Source: Sphingobium ummariense RL-3 | GTDB lineage: Bacteria > Pseudomonadota > Alphaproteobacteria > Sphingomonadales > Sphingomonadaceae | Direction of reading: 5' to 3' | Assembly: GCF_000447205.1 (NCBI RefSeq) | Contig: NZ_AUWY01000039.1 | Location: 38,587 to 102,586 of the forward strand | Length of the DNA: 64,000 bases | Shown here: piece by piece, positions 31,297 to 41,530 of the stretch | Numbering within the stretch: the first letter of the stretch is position 1 | Layout: each line of letters begins with the position of its first letter | Position numbers and translations under genes: made by a program | Notes under the pieces: model-generated | Database searches by the model: none | What the model was told of the DNA's origin: nothing | The model's input: the letters and a program-made list of their open reading frames with translations, nothing else

Positions 31297-33066
31297 TCAG
31301 AGTCGGTCCATGCGCAGCCAGGCGGGCTTGCCCAGCCATGCCTTCGCGAAGGCCCGACGCGCCGCCGCCGCCTCCGCACGATGCGCCTGCGCTTCCTCGG
31401 CGCGGGCGAGGCCATAGAGCGCCCAGCCATTATGCGGTGCCTGACGCAGGGCGGCGCGGAACGCCTGCGCCGCCTCGTCGGGACGGCCGGCGAGGAACAG
31501 CGCGGCGCCCAGCGACTGCTGCACCGGATAATACCAGTAGGACGGCTCTTGATAGGGTATGCGCCGCTCGATCTCGATCGCCCTGCGATAATGGCCGATC
31601 GCCTCATCCTGCCTGCCCTGCGCCGCAGCGAAGCGGCCCTGCGCCACGGCTTGCGCCAGCGACAGGAGGTCGGGGGCGGGCACGCCCTGCCCGATCATGC
31701 CGGCGAAGGCGTCGGACGCGCGGAGCGCCGCAATGGCGGCGATCTCCCGGTCGAAGCCGGCGCGGTCGCGGCGCTGGGAATGGGCGACCGCCCGTGCATA
31801 ATGACGCATCGCGACCGCATAAGGCAGGCGTGCATCGGGCGCCGGCATGGCCAGGATGGCCTCGGGCGCGGCGAACTGCGCCATGGCGAGGAAGGGCGCG
31901 GCGTCGATCGCCTGGATCCAGGCGATCCGCGCCGACACCCCAGGATCGAGCAGGGTGCGCAGGCGGCGCGCCTCCCGGATCGCCGTGTCCATGTCACCCG
32001 CCATCTGTGCGGAGGTCATGATGAAATGGACATTGTGCGGATAATAGCCGTAGCGGACCAGACCGTGGTCCCCGGCGGCGCGGATATAGGCCTCGTCGGC
32101 GCGGGCGGCGGCGACATTGACCCGGATCGAATCGGCATAGCGGCCGCGCAGATGGTAAATGTGCCCCGGCATGTGGACGAGATGTCCGGCGCTGGGTGCG
32201 ATCGGGCTGCCGAGCCGGTCAGCCGCCGCCTCGGCGCGCTGCGGGTCGCTGGCCTCCAGCAGGTGGATATGGAGATGGGCGGCCTGGACATGGGCGGGGT
32301 TGCGCCGCAGGACGGCCTCAACCAGACGCACCGCCTCCCCGCTGCGCCCGACCGGGGTCTTGCCGTCGGCCTCCCAATAGTTCCAGGGGGTGGTGTCCAT
32401 CGCCGCCTCGGCGGCGAGCACCGCGACGTCGTCGTCGGTCGGAAAGCGGCGCGCCACGTCCAGCATCGCATCGGCATAGGCGGCGTCGAGCGCGGCGCGA
32501 TCCGCCTGCGGGTCGCGGGCATAGCGCTTCGTCACTGCCTCGATCAACGCCCGCTCCAGCGGAGAGGCCCCGTCGCGCAGCGCCATGGCGCGGTCCATAG
32601 CGTCGAGCGCGGCGGCGCGGTCGCGGTCGTCCATCGGCGCGTTGATATTGGGGCCGAGCGCAACCGCCTCGCCCCACCAGCAAAGCGCGCAGCCCGGATC
32701 GAGCCGCTGCGCCTCGCGGAAGGAGCGCACGGCGCCCGCATGGTTGAAGCCGTAAGTGAGGAGCAGGCCCTGGCTGAAATAGCGCCGTGCCTGCGAGTTG
32801 GCGGTGGTGACGGGGAAGGGGGATCGGGTGAGGTCGTCATAGAGTGGGATCGGCGCCGCCGCGCTGGCCGGAGCCGCCACCGCCGCGGCGACAAGCATCT
32901 CCCGCGCAAACGCCGATCCGGCACGGCGCGCGCCGCAGAGCGATGCGGCAATGCGGCTGGGGTCGAGCGCCGTTAGCGTGGCGGGCGAGAAGCTGGGTGC
33001 GGGTGCGAAGCTGGCAAGCGAAGGGCCGATGGCGGCGACGGCGGCGGCCTTGAACAGATGGCGCAT
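31297..33066 (-). CDS. Secreted tetratricopeptide-repeat protein
   Basis: This 589-residue protein is read from ATG 33066 behind 'AGGGGAAG'. The N-terminal 70 residues are Ala-rich and signal-like. TPR-type helices follow, such as 'NHAGAVRSFREAQRLDPGCA', the His-rich 'GHLVHMPGHIYHLRGRYADS' and a C-terminal set ending 'PHNGWALYGLARAEEAQAHR'. 'CALCWWGEA' is also conserved-looking. These proteins occur widely in environmental bacteria without an assigned function. Confidence 0.75.
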   Translation of the reverse strand: MRHLFKAAAVAAIGPSLASFAPAPSFSPATLTALDPSRIAASLCGARRAGSAFAREMLVAAAVAAPASAAAPIPLYDDLTRSPFPVTTANSQARRYFSQGLLLTYGFNHAGAVRSFREAQRLDPGCALCWWGEAVALGPNINAPMDDRDRAAALDAMDRAMALRDGASPLERALIEAVTKRYARDPQADRAALDAAYADAMLDVARRFPTDDDVAVLAAEAAMDTTPWNYWEADGKTPVGRSGEAVRLVEAVLRRNPAHVQAAHLHIHLLEASDPQRAEAAADRLGSPIAPSAGHLVHMPGHIYHLRGRYADSIRVNVAAARADEAYIRAAGDHGLVRYGYYPHNVHFIMTSAQMAGDMDTAIREARRLRTLLDPGVSARIAWIQAIDAAPFLAMAQFAAPEAILAMPAPDARLPYAVAMRHYARAVAHSQRRDRAGFDREIAAIAALRASDAFAGMIGQGVPAPDLLSLAQAVAQGRFAAAQGRQDEAIGHYRRAIEIERRIPYQEPSYWYYPVQQSLGAALFLAGRPDEAAQAFRAALRQAPHNGWALYGLARAEEAQAHRAEAAAARRAFAKAWLGKPAWLRMDRL

Positions 33067-33149
33067 GGCGGCTTCCCCTGAAGAACAGTCCAGGCAAGGC
33101 GGGAGATTATCATGCCCTTCCCTTTCATGGGAGAGGGAAGGGCGTGACC

Positions 33150-33414
33150 AAGCCATCCGCGGCTGAGCTGCGGCGACTTCGAGGTGATCCGGTGCGCTGC
33201 GGTCGCCGGGCTGGGCGTGGCGCTGCTACCCGACCATGCCTGCGTGGCGGATCTGCGCTCAGGCGCCCTGGTGCGCGTCCTTCCCGACTGGCGAGGACAG
33301 GAGGGCATCGTCCATTTGATCTTCACTACGCACACCGGCCTGCCGCCGCTGGTGCGCCCCTGGATTGACCTTCTTGCCGCGCATTTCGCCACCGCAGGGC
33401 TGTTCTCGGGCTGA
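33150..33414 (+). pseudogene. 3' remnant of a LysR-family regulator gene
   Basis: The frame 'CGDFEVIRCAAVAGLGVALL' - 'PDHACVADLRSGALVRVLPD' - 'GLPPLVRPWIDLLAAHF' matches the last 85 or so residues of the LysR effector-binding domain. There is no helix-turn-helix part: the frame meets a stop just upstream and the region beyond belongs to the promoter area of the TPR gene. It looks like a gene decayed by 5' deletion. Confidence 0.65.
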
Positions 33415-33468
33415 CGCAGGCGCCATATGTCGACAGAGTATCCGGGAGCCGAAAGACGTGGAGGCAAG

Positions 33469-34152
33469 ATGACGGCAGTTCTGCATCGGCGCGGTTTTGC
33501 GGCCTTCCTTTTCGACATGGACGGCACCATCCTGGACAGCATCGCCGTCGCCAACCGCATATGGGCGCGATGGGCCGAGCGGCATGGTCTGGATGCCGCC
33601 GAAATCCTGCGGGTGATGCATGGCGTGCAGGCGGTGCAGACCGTGCGGCGCTTTGCGCCGGCGGGAATCAATGTCGAGGAAGAGGCGGCTGCCATCACCG
33701 AGGCGGAGGTGGCCGAGACCGCCGGCGTGGTTGCAATCCCCGGCGCGGCTCCCTTTCTGCAGGGGCTGCCGCCCGAGCGCTGGGCCGTCGTGACCTCAGC
33801 GCCCCGGCGGCTGGCGCTCCGGCGGCTGTGGGCGGCAGGGCTGCCGGTCCCCGCCGTGCTGGTCTGCGCCGAGGATGTGAAGAACGGCAAGCCTGCTCCC
33901 GACTGCTTTCTCGCGGCGGCGAGGGCGCTCGGCGTGCCGATTTCCGACTGCCTCATATGGGAGGACGCACCCGCAGGGATCGCTGCGGCGGAGGCGGCTG
34001 GAGCCACAGTCATTGTCGTCGGCGCGACCCATCCGCGGAGACTGGAAACGCCCCATCCGGTGGTTCAGGACTATGTATCGTTCCATGTAGAGGCTGATAG
34101 CACGGGCGCCTTGACGCTTGTGGCGCTTGGGCAGGAAGGGAAAAGGCCATGA
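33469..34152 (+). CDS. HAD-family sugar- or polyol-phosphate phosphatase
   Basis: This 227-residue HAD hydrolase has the four motifs 'FLFDMDGTILDS', 'VVTSAPRRLA', the Lys of 'VKNGKPAPDCF' and 'LIWEDAPAGIAAAEAAGA'. The helical cap places it with glycerol-3-phosphatase and 2-deoxyglucose-6-phosphatase-like enzymes. The substrate is not determined. 'GGAGG' lies four bases ahead of ATG 33469. It overlaps the next gene by four bases, suggesting a two-gene operon. Confidence 0.85.
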   Translation: MTAVLHRRGFAAFLFDMDGTILDSIAVANRIWARWAERHGLDAAEILRVMHGVQAVQTVRRFAPAGINVEEEAAAITEAEVAETAGVVAIPGAAPFLQGLPPERWAVVTSAPRRLALRRLWAAGLPVPAVLVCAEDVKNGKPAPDCFLAAARALGVPISDCLIWEDAPAGIAAAEAAGATVIVVGATHPRRLETPHPVVQDYVSFHVEADSTGALTLVALGQEGKRP

Positions 34153-34922
34153 CGGTAGATCGGCGGACGTTCGGAAAGGCGGCCTTTGCTGCGGGCGTGG
34201 CCGTGCTGGCGGAGCGGACCATGGCGGCTTCCCCGCCAGGCGGTGAAGCACGCAATGTCGTGCTGGTCCACGGCCTGTTCGCCGACGGCTCATCCTGGTC
34301 CGAGGTGATCCCGCTACTGCAGGCACGCGGCCTGACCGTCACCTCGGTACAGAACCCGCTCACCACGCTGGAGGAGGCGGTCGATGCCGCCCGGCGTGTG
34401 CTCGATCGGCAGGACGGGCCGACGGTCCTGGCGGGACACAGCTTCTCCGGCATGATCGTGACCGAAGCGAGTGTGCATCCCAATGTGTCCGCGCTGGTCT
34501 ATGTCGCGGCGCGGGCGCCCGACGCCGGGGAGGACTATACCGCGCTGGCCGCGCGATTCCCCGCCCCGCCCGCCAGCGCGGGCATCCTGTTCGATGGTGA
34601 CGAGGGGCGGTTGAGCGAGGCGGCCTTCCTGCGCGATTTCGCCGGCGATCTGCCGGAGGCGCGGGCGCGGGCGCTTTTTGCCGTGCAGCAGCCCTTCCGC
34701 CGGGCGCTGCTCGCCGGACGCACTACCCAGGCGGCGTGGCGGACCAAGCCCAGCTATTATGCGGTCTCGACCGAGGACCGGACGATCAATCCCGACCTTC
34801 AGCGCTTCATGGCGAAACGTATGGGTGCGCGCACGATCGAACTCAAGTCGAGCCATGTGTCGCTGATCTCCCACCCTCGTGCGATTGCGGGGCTGATCCT
34901 GGAAGCCGCCGGCCGGCGGTGA
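34149..34922 (+). CDS. Exported alpha/beta-hydrolase (EstC-like)
   Basis: This 257-residue protein starts in an ATGA overlap with the phosphatase gene. 'DRRTFGKAAFAAGVAVLAE' is a twin-arginine-like signal. 'NVVLVHGLFADGSSW', 'VLAGHSFSGMIVTEA' (nucleophile Ser), the acid within 'VSTEDRTINPDLQ' and 'SSHVSLISHPRAIA' (His) form a complete triad. Homologues are esterases or salicylate-ester hydrolases. The substrate is unknown. Confidence 0.85.
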   Translation: MTVDRRTFGKAAFAAGVAVLAERTMAASPPGGEARNVVLVHGLFADGSSWSEVIPLLQARGLTVTSVQNPLTTLEEAVDAARRVLDRQDGPTVLAGHSFSGMIVTEASVHPNVSALVYVAARAPDAGEDYTALAARFPAPPASAGILFDGDEGRLSEAAFLRDFAGDLPEARARALFAVQQPFRRALLAGRTTQAAWRTKPSYYAVSTEDRTINPDLQRFMAKRMGARTIELKSSHVSLISHPRAIAGLILEAAGRR

Positions 34923-34923
34923 C

Positions 34924-35283
34924 CTATCCGCAGCGCGCCGAGATGACCAGCATCTGATCGTCGTAGCTGACGGTCAGCCGGTCGGGGCGGAAGTCCATGG
35001 TCATCGCGCTGCCGGGTGCCCCCCAGCGAAGCGTCCGCGCGCCCGAGGCCTTGAGCAGTTCCGCGCCCAGCGCCGTCGTCGCCTTCTGCCCCACGAAGCG
35101 ATCAAGACCATCGTTCCGGCAAGGTCCTTCGACCATAGCGGATGGGGAGGCGGGCCCCTGCGTGCCGGCCCCCGCGCAGGCGGCGAGGGGAAGGGCGAGC
35201 GCCGCTGTCGCCCATAGCATCGCGGTTCGCGCGGTCCGTCGCGCGGGGTGCTCCCTATCGGTGCCATGGCCAGCGGAAATCAT
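34924..35283 (-). CDS. I78-type peptidase-inhibitor lipoprotein
   Basis: This 119-residue protein has a lipobox 'LPLAAC' after a hydrophobic stretch. The mature part, '[19 protein letters not shown]' and '[20 protein letters not shown]' with a final 'CG', fits the I78 inhibitor family. These would protect the periplasm from serine proteases. The start is uncertain: 35283 leaves a long n-region, and ATG 35220 lacks a ribosome site. Confidence 0.7.
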   Translation of the reverse strand: MISAGHGTDREHPARRTARTAMLWATAALALPLAACAGAGTQGPASPSAMVEGPCRNDGLDRFVGQKATTALGAELLKASGARTLRWGAPGSAMTMDFRPDRLTVSYDDQMLVISARCG

Positions 35284-35298
35284 AAGGTCGGCCCCATC

Positions 35299-36465
35299 CT
35301 ATTCGGTGCGCGTCATTTTCAGCCGGCCGCCCTTGACGGCAAAGGCCATGCGGCCTTCCACCAGGTCGACGGCGTCGCGGCCGAACTGTTCATACCGCCA
35401 GCCCTCCAGAATGGACAGGCCTTCGCGCACGCCCGCGGCCAGCGCGTCGATATCGTCGCTGCGCGCGATCAGCCGGGCGGCGACGTTGATGTCGCGCGAC
35501 CGGATCTTGAGCAGCAGCTTCAGCAGGTCGGCGACCAGCGCCCCATCCTTGCCCAAGCCGGGGCGGCGCGGTTCGCGGTCGGGCATCTCGTCGCGGCCGA
35601 GCGGTTGCGACGCGGCAAGCGACGCCATCAGCCGCGCGCCGATATCGTTGGTTTTCCAGGTGGCGGACAGACCCCGGACCTTGCCCAGATCCTCCTGCGA
35701 CCGTGGCGGATGGCTGGCGATGTCGGCCAGCGTCTCGTCCTTGACGATGCGGCCGCGCGGCAGGTCCTTGTCCTGCGCCTCGCGCTCGCGCCAGGCGGCC
35801 AGCGCCTTCAGCCGCCCCAGCACATCGGCCTTGCGGCTGGCGATGCGCACGCGTTGCCAGGCTTCCTCGGGGTCGTTCTCGTAGTTGGAAGGGTCGCAGA
35901 TGCGCTCCATCTCCTGGTCCAGCCAGTCGCCGCGGCCGGTGCGCTTCAGCTCCTCCAGCATCTTGGGGAAGATTTTGATGAGATAGGTGACGTCGCCGAT
36001 CGCATAGTCGATCTGGCGCTTGTCGAGCGGCCGGCGCGCCCAGTCGGTGAAGCGCGCGCCCTTGTCGAGCTGCACGCCGAGCCAGGCGTCGACGAGGTTG
36101 CCGTAACCGATCTGCTCGCCCAGCCCCAGCGCCATCGCCGCGACCTGCGTGTCGAACATCGGATGGGGGGTCTTGCCGGTCAGGTTGTAGACGATCTCTA
36201 TATCCTGCCCGCCGGCGTGGAAGACCTTCAGCACCTCTTCATTGTCGACGAGAAGGTCGAGCAGGGGGGAGAGGTCGAGCCCCGGTGCCTTCGGGTCGAT
36301 CGCGGCGGCTTCATGCTCGTCGGCGACCTGGACCAGGCAGAGGTCGGGCCAGTAGCTGTTCTCCCGCATGAACTCGGTATCGACCGCGACATAGGGGGAT
36401 TGGGCGATGCGGGCGCAGAAATCGGCAAGTGTTTTGCTGTCGGTGATCAGCGGATGGATTTGCAT
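35299..36465 (-). CDS. rnd: Ribonuclease D
   Basis: This 388-residue 3'-5' exoribonuclease trims tRNA precursors. The DEDDy residues are visible in '[11 protein letters not shown]', '[12 protein letters not shown]' and '[16 protein letters not shown]'. HRDC-type domains follow ('[20 protein letters not shown]' onward). An antisense-free upstream extension of the frame runs through aspS and is rejected; ATG 36465 gives the family start '[18 protein letters not shown]'. It is divergent from aspS. Confidence 0.95.
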   Translation of the reverse strand: MQIHPLITDSKTLADFCARIAQSPYVAVDTEFMRENSYWPDLCLVQVADEHEAAAIDPKAPGLDLSPLLDLLVDNEEVLKVFHAGGQDIEIVYNLTGKTPHPMFDTQVAAMALGLGEQIGYGNLVDAWLGVQLDKGARFTDWARRPLDKRQIDYAIGDVTYLIKIFPKMLEELKRTGRGDWLDQEMERICDPSNYENDPEEAWQRVRIASRKADVLGRLKALAAWREREAQDKDLPRGRIVKDETLADIASHPPRSQEDLGKVRGLSATWKTNDIGARLMASLAASQPLGRDEMPDREPRRPGLGKDGALVADLLKLLLKIRSRDINVAARLIARSDDIDALAAGVREGLSILEGWRYEQFGRDAVDLVEGRMAFAVKGGRLKMTRTE

Positions 36466-36594
36466 ATGGTCTTCGATCTTATTATGGGCTGGCCCGCTCC
36501 CTGGCGGGCTCGTCGAACCTCGACGCCCATGCCCATAGCGGGGCCGCAACAGTTTGTCATTTCCGTAAAACGAAGCCGAAAGATCAAAAACGCC

Positions 36595-38379
36595 ATGCAC
36601 GCCTATCGCACCCACACTTGCGGCGCCCTTACGACGGCCGAGGTCGGCAACGAGGTGCGCGTGTCGGGCTGGGTGCACCGCAAGCGCGACCATGGCGACC
36701 TGGTCTTCATCGACCTGCGCGACCATTATGGCATGGTCCAGATCGTCACGGAGGTCGACGGACCGGTGTTCAAGGTGATCGAATCGCTGCGCGCCGAAAG
36801 CGTGGTGACGGTCACGGGCAAGGTCGTCGCCCGCGCGAAGGAAGCGGTAAATCCGAACCTGCCGACCGGCGAGATCGAGATCCGCGCGCTCGACGCGGTG
36901 GTCCTCTCCGCCGCCGCGGACCTGCCGCTGCCGGTGGCCGGCGAGCAGGAGTATCCGGAGGACATCCGCCTGCGCTACCGCTTCCTCGACCTGCGGCGCG
37001 AGACGCTGCACGCCAATATCGTCAAGCGCACGCAGATCATCCGCGACATGCGCCGCCGGATGGAGGATGCGGGCTTCACCGAATATTCGACGCCGATCCT
37101 GACCGCGTCCAGCCCGGAAGGCGCGCGCGACTTCCTGGTGCCCAGCCGCATCCACGCCGGCAAGTTCTACGCCCTGCCGCAGGCGCCCCAGCAATACAAG
37201 CAGCTGCTGATGGTGGCCGGCTTCGACCGCTATTTCCAGATCGCTCCCTGCTTCCGGGACGAAGACCCGCGCGCCGACCGCCTGCCGGGCGAGTTCTACC
37301 AGCTCGACCTGGAGATGAGCTTCGTCACCCAGGAAGACGTCTGGAACACGATGGAGCCGGTGATCGCCCAGGTGTTCGAGGCGTTTGCCGACGGCAAGCC
37401 CGTGACCCCTGCCGGCAGCTTCCCGCGCATCCCCCATGCCGAAGCGATGCTGAAATATGGCAGCGACAAGCCCGACCTGCGCAACCCGATCATCATCCAG
37501 GACGTGACGGAGCATTTCCACGGATCGGGCTTCGGCATCTTCGCGTCGCTGGTGGAGAGCGGCAGCGTGATCCGCGCCATTCCCGCGCCGGGTGCCGGGG
37601 CTGGCAGCCGCAAATTCTTCGACGACATGAATAATTGGGCGCGCGGCGAGGGCTATTCGGGCCTCGGCTATATCAACATCAAGGATGGCGTGCCGGGTGG
37701 CCCGATCGCCAAGAACCATGGCGAGGAGGCGACCGCGAAGCTGATCGAGGCACTCGGCCTCGGCCCCAATGACGGCGTGTTCTTTGCGGCGGGCAAGGAA
37801 AGCCAGGCGGCGAAGCTGGCGGGCCTGGCGCGCATCCGGGTCGGCGAGCAGCTGGACCTGATCGACAAGGATCGGTTCGAACTGTGCTGGATCGTCGACT
37901 TCCCCTTCTACGAATATGACGAGGACGAGAAGAAGATCGACTTCGCGCACAACCCCTTCTCCATGCCGCAGGGCGGGCTGGAGGCGTTGCAGACCCAAGA
38001 CCCGCTGACCCTCAAGGCCTATCAATATGACATGGTCTGCAACGGTTATGAGATCGCGTCGGGCTCGATCCGCAACCAGTCGCCCGAAGCGATGGTCAAG
38101 GCGTTCGAGCTTGTAGGCCTCAGCCAGGCGGACGTGGAGGAGCGCTTCGGCGGCCTCTACCGCGCGTTCCAGTACGGCGCGCCGCCCCACGGCGGCATGG
38201 CCGCGGGCGTCGATCGCATCGTGATGCTGCTGTGCGGCGCGCAGAACCTGCGCGAGATCACGCTGTTCCCGATGAACCAGCGCGCCGAAGACCTGCTGAT
38301 GGGCGCCCCCAGCCCCGCCGAGTTCAAGCAGCTGCGCGAACTCCACATCCGCGTGGTGGAGCCGCAGGCGAAGGGGTAG
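36595..38379 (+). CDS. aspS: Aspartyl-tRNA synthetase
   Basis: This 594-residue class II synthetase has an N-terminal OB-fold anticodon domain ('[20 protein letters not shown]'), motif 2 '[20 protein letters not shown]' and motif 3 '[14 protein letters not shown]', plus the bacterial GAD insertion. Whether it also charges tRNA-Asn is not decidable here. ATG 36595 gives '[20 protein letters not shown]'. A long hairpin (AGCCGCAGGCG 38360-38370, CGCCTGCGGCT 38387-38397) spans its stop codon. Confidence 0.98.
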   Translation: MHAYRTHTCGALTTAEVGNEVRVSGWVHRKRDHGDLVFIDLRDHYGMVQIVTEVDGPVFKVIESLRAESVVTVTGKVVARAKEAVNPNLPTGEIEIRALDAVVLSAAADLPLPVAGEQEYPEDIRLRYRFLDLRRETLHANIVKRTQIIRDMRRRMEDAGFTEYSTPILTASSPEGARDFLVPSRIHAGKFYALPQAPQQYKQLLMVAGFDRYFQIAPCFRDEDPRADRLPGEFYQLDLEMSFVTQEDVWNTMEPVIAQVFEAFADGKPVTPAGSFPRIPHAEAMLKYGSDKPDLRNPIIIQDVTEHFHGSGFGIFASLVESGSVIRAIPAPGAGAGSRKFFDDMNNWARGEGYSGLGYINIKDGVPGGPIAKNHGEEATAKLIEALGLGPNDGVFFAAGKESQAAKLAGLARIRVGEQLDLIDKDRFELCWIVDFPFYEYDEDEKKIDFAHNPFSMPQGGLEALQTQDPLTLKAYQYDMVCNGYEIASGSIRNQSPEAMVKAFELVGLSQADVEERFGGLYRAFQYGAPPHGGMAAGVDRIVMLLCGAQNLREITLFPMNQRAEDLLMGAPSPAEFKQLRELHIRVVEPQAKG

Positions 38380-38427
38380 ATTTTTCCGCCTGCGGCTGCT
38401 CTACCGTCGAAAGAAGCGGGAGGGCGC

Positions 38428-39243
38428 ATGGGCTGTCGATTCTTCATCGCATGGCTGCTTGCCATTGCTTCAACCGGCAGCGCCCTTCAAGCAGCGGATA
38501 AACTGAACTCGAACGAACGGCGTGCGCTTTCGCCCCGTGCGGCTGATCGACTCGCCCGGGAGGAACTCCTGTCGATCTTGCGGCCTTCGGGTCGCTTTCC
38601 GAAGGGCATGATGCGTCAGGTCCGGTCGATGTGGTTCACTACGAAGAGCGTTGGCACGTCGATCCCGGGTCTTTGCGCCCGCGACACCTTGATTCTCGAT
38701 TATGCGCCGATCATCGCCCCGGTGAACACCGAATATTACGATTATGAAGGAGAGCCGGTCGCACCTTCTGGCGTGGAAACGAGCCGGCAATACCGCTTCG
38801 TGAAAGCGCCAACTTCCAGTCTCCTCAATATGAGTGCCAGCCTTCCGTCGACATCCGTTTGGCGTGGCGAGTGTCGTTCTTTGAAAGACGATGAGGACGA
38901 TCGCGGATGGTTCTCCGCTCCCGACCCGGAAACGGCGGTTCGCGGATGGCTGGCATTCCGCGTCGCGACCGCAGCGGTGCAGGCAAAGCCGGCGCTGGTC
39001 CAGCCCTGCGAGACCTATAGGCGGGCGGGGCAGAAGCTCGATTGCCAAGCAACGCTGGCCATGCTGGACGATCTCGGCAAGCTCAACGGCGTCGCGCTTT
39101 GCCCCGCCTCGGCCGGCAAGAGCTGCTACAAGATCGACGCCGATAATTTCTGGATCACAGTGACAAGCCGAGAATCGGCGGACGGGCCTACCGCTCTCGA
39201 TGTGGAATCGGTGAAGGTCGAGGAATATATCGTTGTGACCTGA
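38428..39243 (+). CDS. Secreted protein of unknown function
   Basis: This 271-residue protein has a clear signal peptide ('MGCRFFIAWLLAIASTGSALQA'). The mature part has several cysteines and no recognised domain. Codon use is a little less GC-biased than its neighbours. It lies between aspS and the polyphosphate kinase on the same strand, with no evident functional link. Confidence 0.6.
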   Translation: MGCRFFIAWLLAIASTGSALQAADKLNSNERRALSPRAADRLAREELLSILRPSGRFPKGMMRQVRSMWFTTKSVGTSIPGLCARDTLILDYAPIIAPVNTEYYDYEGEPVAPSGVETSRQYRFVKAPTSSLLNMSASLPSTSVWRGECRSLKDDEDDRGWFSAPDPETAVRGWLAFRVATAAVQAKPALVQPCETYRRAGQKLDCQATLAMLDDLGKLNGVALCPASAGKSCYKIDADNFWITVTSRESADGPTALDVESVKVEEYIVVT

Positions 39244-39269
39244 TCCTGCCTGCATGACGGAGACCGCGC

Positions 39270-40052
39270 ATGACCATCGACCTTGCGGACTATGAGAAGG
39301 GCGCGAAATTTGCGGGCGATTATGAAGCGACGCTCGCGGCACTGCAGGAACGGCTGGCAAAGATCCAGGTCGCGCATATCATTCACGATCAGCGCAGCGT
39401 CATCCTGCTGGAAGGCTGGGATGCGGCGGGCAAGGGCGGCATCATCAAGCGGATGACCGCCGACTGGGATCCGCGCTACTATCAGGTTCACCCCATCGCA
39501 GCGCCCAGCGAGGTGGAGCGCGACCATCATTTCCTCTGGCGCTTCTGGACGCGCCTGCCCGCCGGGCGCAACATCGCGATCTTCGACCGCAGCTGGTATG
39601 GCCGCGTACTGGTGGAGCGGGTCGAGGGCTTCTGCTCGAGGAAGGAGTGGAAGCGCGCCTATGACGAGATCAACGCCTTCGAGAAGCAACAGATCGATGC
39701 AGGCGCCAACCTCGTCAAGCTGTTCGTCCACATCACCCAGGAAACGCAGGACGAGCAGCTGTCGCAACGGCTCGACACGCCGTGGAAGCGATGGAAGACC
39801 GGAACCGACGACTATCGCAACCGGGCGCGGCGCGCTGACTATCTCGACGCGATGCACGCCATGTTCGCCAGGACCGACACGAAGCATGCGCCCTGGCACG
39901 TGATCGACAACAACCACCGCAAGGCAGGGCGGATCGCGGCGCTCACCGCTGTCGCCGAGCGGCTGGAGAAGCTCGTGCCGATGGACTTTCCCGAAGCCGA
40001 TCCCGCGGTGGTGAAGCTGGCGCAGGAGGCGTTCGGTTATCGCGTATCGTAA
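39270..40052 (+). CDS. ppk2: Polyphosphate kinase 2 family protein
   Basis: This 260-residue PPK2 has the Walker A motif 'EGWDAAGKGG' (residues 48-57), the Walker B-like 'FDRSWYGR' (105-112) and the lid Arg/Lys-rich segment 'WKRWKTGTDDYRNRARRADY'. PPK2 enzymes move phosphate between polyphosphate and nucleotides, usually regenerating NTP from NDP or NMP. The nucleotide preference (class I-III) cannot be assigned with certainty by eye. Confidence 0.92.
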   Translation: MTIDLADYEKGAKFAGDYEATLAALQERLAKIQVAHIIHDQRSVILLEGWDAAGKGGIIKRMTADWDPRYYQVHPIAAPSEVERDHHFLWRFWTRLPAGRNIAIFDRSWYGRVLVERVEGFCSRKEWKRAYDEINAFEKQQIDAGANLVKLFVHITQETQDEQLSQRLDTPWKRWKTGTDDYRNRARRADYLDAMHAMFARTDTKHAPWHVIDNNHRKAGRIAALTAVAERLEKLVPMDFPEADPAVVKLAQEAFGYRVS

Positions 40053-40193
40053 GCCATGTCTGCGAAGAAGGCAGATCGTTACGGGTTCTTATTTTCTGCT
40101 TGTTGTGCAAAAATCATATAAAACAATAGCTTGTAATAAATCTGTCATCAAAGCCTAACCGGGCATTTACCATTGCCGGCTAGAGCAGACGCC
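40053..40193. other. AT-rich intergenic region upstream of the chemoreceptor
   Basis: This 141-base gap is markedly AT-richer than the rest of the window (for example 'AAAAATCATATAAAACAAT' around 40114). It probably holds the promoter of the chemoreceptor gene, but no sigma-70, sigma-28 or sigma-54 element could be assigned with confidence. Confidence 0.4.
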
Positions 40194-41522
40194 ATGTTCG
40201 CGCTGTCGCCGCCCACCCCTCCATCCTCCTTTTATTCGCTCGCGCCGCATGCCGATCCGGCGCTGGTGGCCACCAGTCCCACGATCCGGCTGGGCGAGCC
40301 GCTCAGCCGCGCGGTCGATCGCTTCCAGGAGGATTCAGGGTTGCGCATCCTGCCCGTGCTGGATGCGGAAGATCGTCCCGTCGGCGCAATCTACGAGCGC
40401 GACATGCGGCGCATCCTGTTCAATCCCTTCGGCCATGCGCTGTTGCGCAATCCCAGTTTTGGCGGGCGGCTGGACGAGCATGTCCGTTCCTGTCCGGTGG
40501 TCGAGCGCGGCACCGGGGTCGAAGCGCTCATTGATCTCTTCACTGTGCAAGGGCCCCAATGCGAGGGACTGATCGCGGTCGAGCGGGGCCGCTATGCCGG
40601 ATTGATCGGCGGCGCATTGCTGCTGCGGCTGACCGCCGAGCGCGACGCGCGGACGGCGCTTGCCCGCGCCGAGCGGCTGGAGCGGCTGACGCGGGAGAGC
40701 ACGACCTTCCGCGCCGATGTGGAGGCGCTGACGGCCGAGCTGGTGAGCATGGCGGACATGCTGTCCCGCCTGGCGGGGCAAGCGGCGGAGCGGGCAGCGG
40801 ACAATGGCGACTATTCGGCCGGCATGGCGGTCGCGGCGTCGCAGTCCGCCGACAATCTGGCGGCCGTCGCGGCCTCGGGGCGTGAACTGGCGATGCTGTT
40901 CCAGTCGATGGAGGCGGAGGTCGGAAAGGCCGGTGATGCCATTCGCACGGTCGCGGAGCAGACGCGGCTGGGATCGGCGCAGACCCAGGCGCTCAGCCGC
41001 CAGGCGGACGGCATCGGCGAGGTGACGGCCCTGATCGACGCGATCGCGCGGGCGACGGCCACGCTGGCGCTCAATGCCGGGATTGAGGCGGCGCGGGCGG
41101 GTGCGGCGGGCCAGGGTTTCGGTGTCGTCGCGCGCGAGGTGAAGCTGCTTGCCGGCCAGACGCGCGACGCGGCGGCCGATATCGCCGGACGGATCGGCCA
41201 TATCCGCGCGACCGTGGGTCATGTCGCGCAGGGCCATGCGCATATGGACGCTGCCATGGCGACGGCCGAGCGCCTGTCCGCTTCCGTGTTCGAGGCGGTC
41301 GCGCGGCATGGCGCGTTCAGCAACGCCATTGCCGAAAGCGTGGCGGAGGCGGGCGCTTCAAGCAGCCAGATCCGCACCAGCGCTAGCCAGATCAGCGAGA
41401 ACAGCGCCGCCGCCGCGGAAGGGACGCGCGACATTCGCAGCGCTGCCGTCCGGCTGGCGGACGAGGCGCGGCGGCTCGATGCGCGCGCCAGCGCCTTCCT
41501 GGCGGCGATTCGCGAGGGATAG
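40194..41522 (+). CDS. Soluble methyl-accepting-type chemoreceptor with N-terminal CBS domains
   Basis: This 442-residue protein has no membrane segment. Residues 20-150 form a CBS-domain pair ('[20 protein letters not shown]', '[16 protein letters not shown]', '[16 protein letters not shown]'). A coiled coil then leads to a chemoreceptor signalling tip, '[20 protein letters not shown]'. CBS pairs usually bind adenine nucleotides, so it could report energy state to a CheA kinase. The adjacent PPK2 acts on nucleotides; a link is speculative. ATG 40194 is chosen over an upstream TTG. Confidence 0.85.
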   Translation: MFALSPPTPPSSFYSLAPHADPALVATSPTIRLGEPLSRAVDRFQEDSGLRILPVLDAEDRPVGAIYERDMRRILFNPFGHALLRNPSFGGRLDEHVRSCPVVERGTGVEALIDLFTVQGPQCEGLIAVERGRYAGLIGGALLLRLTAERDARTALARAERLERLTRESTTFRADVEALTAELVSMADMLSRLAGQAAERAADNGDYSAGMAVAASQSADNLAAVAASGRELAMLFQSMEAEVGKAGDAIRTVAEQTRLGSAQTQALSRQADGIGEVTALIDAIARATATLALNAGIEAARAGAAGQGFGVVAREVKLLAGQTRDAAADIAGRIGHIRATVGHVAQGHAHMDAAMATAERLSASVFEAVARHGAFSNAIAESVAEAGASSSQIRTSASQISENSAAAAEGTRDIRSAAVRLADEARRLDARASAFLAAIREG

Positions 41523-41530
41523 AAAGGGGG

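Noticed and set aside
36466..38346. Upstream extension of the rnd frame by 627 codons, opposite aspS
   Set aside because: Ribonuclease D starts naturally at 36465; the extension is antisense to aspS and resembles no protein.
38360..38397. Terminator at the end of aspS
   Set aside because: The 11-bp inverted repeat is perfect, but the T run lies in its loop and not after the stem, so it is noted only as a hairpin.
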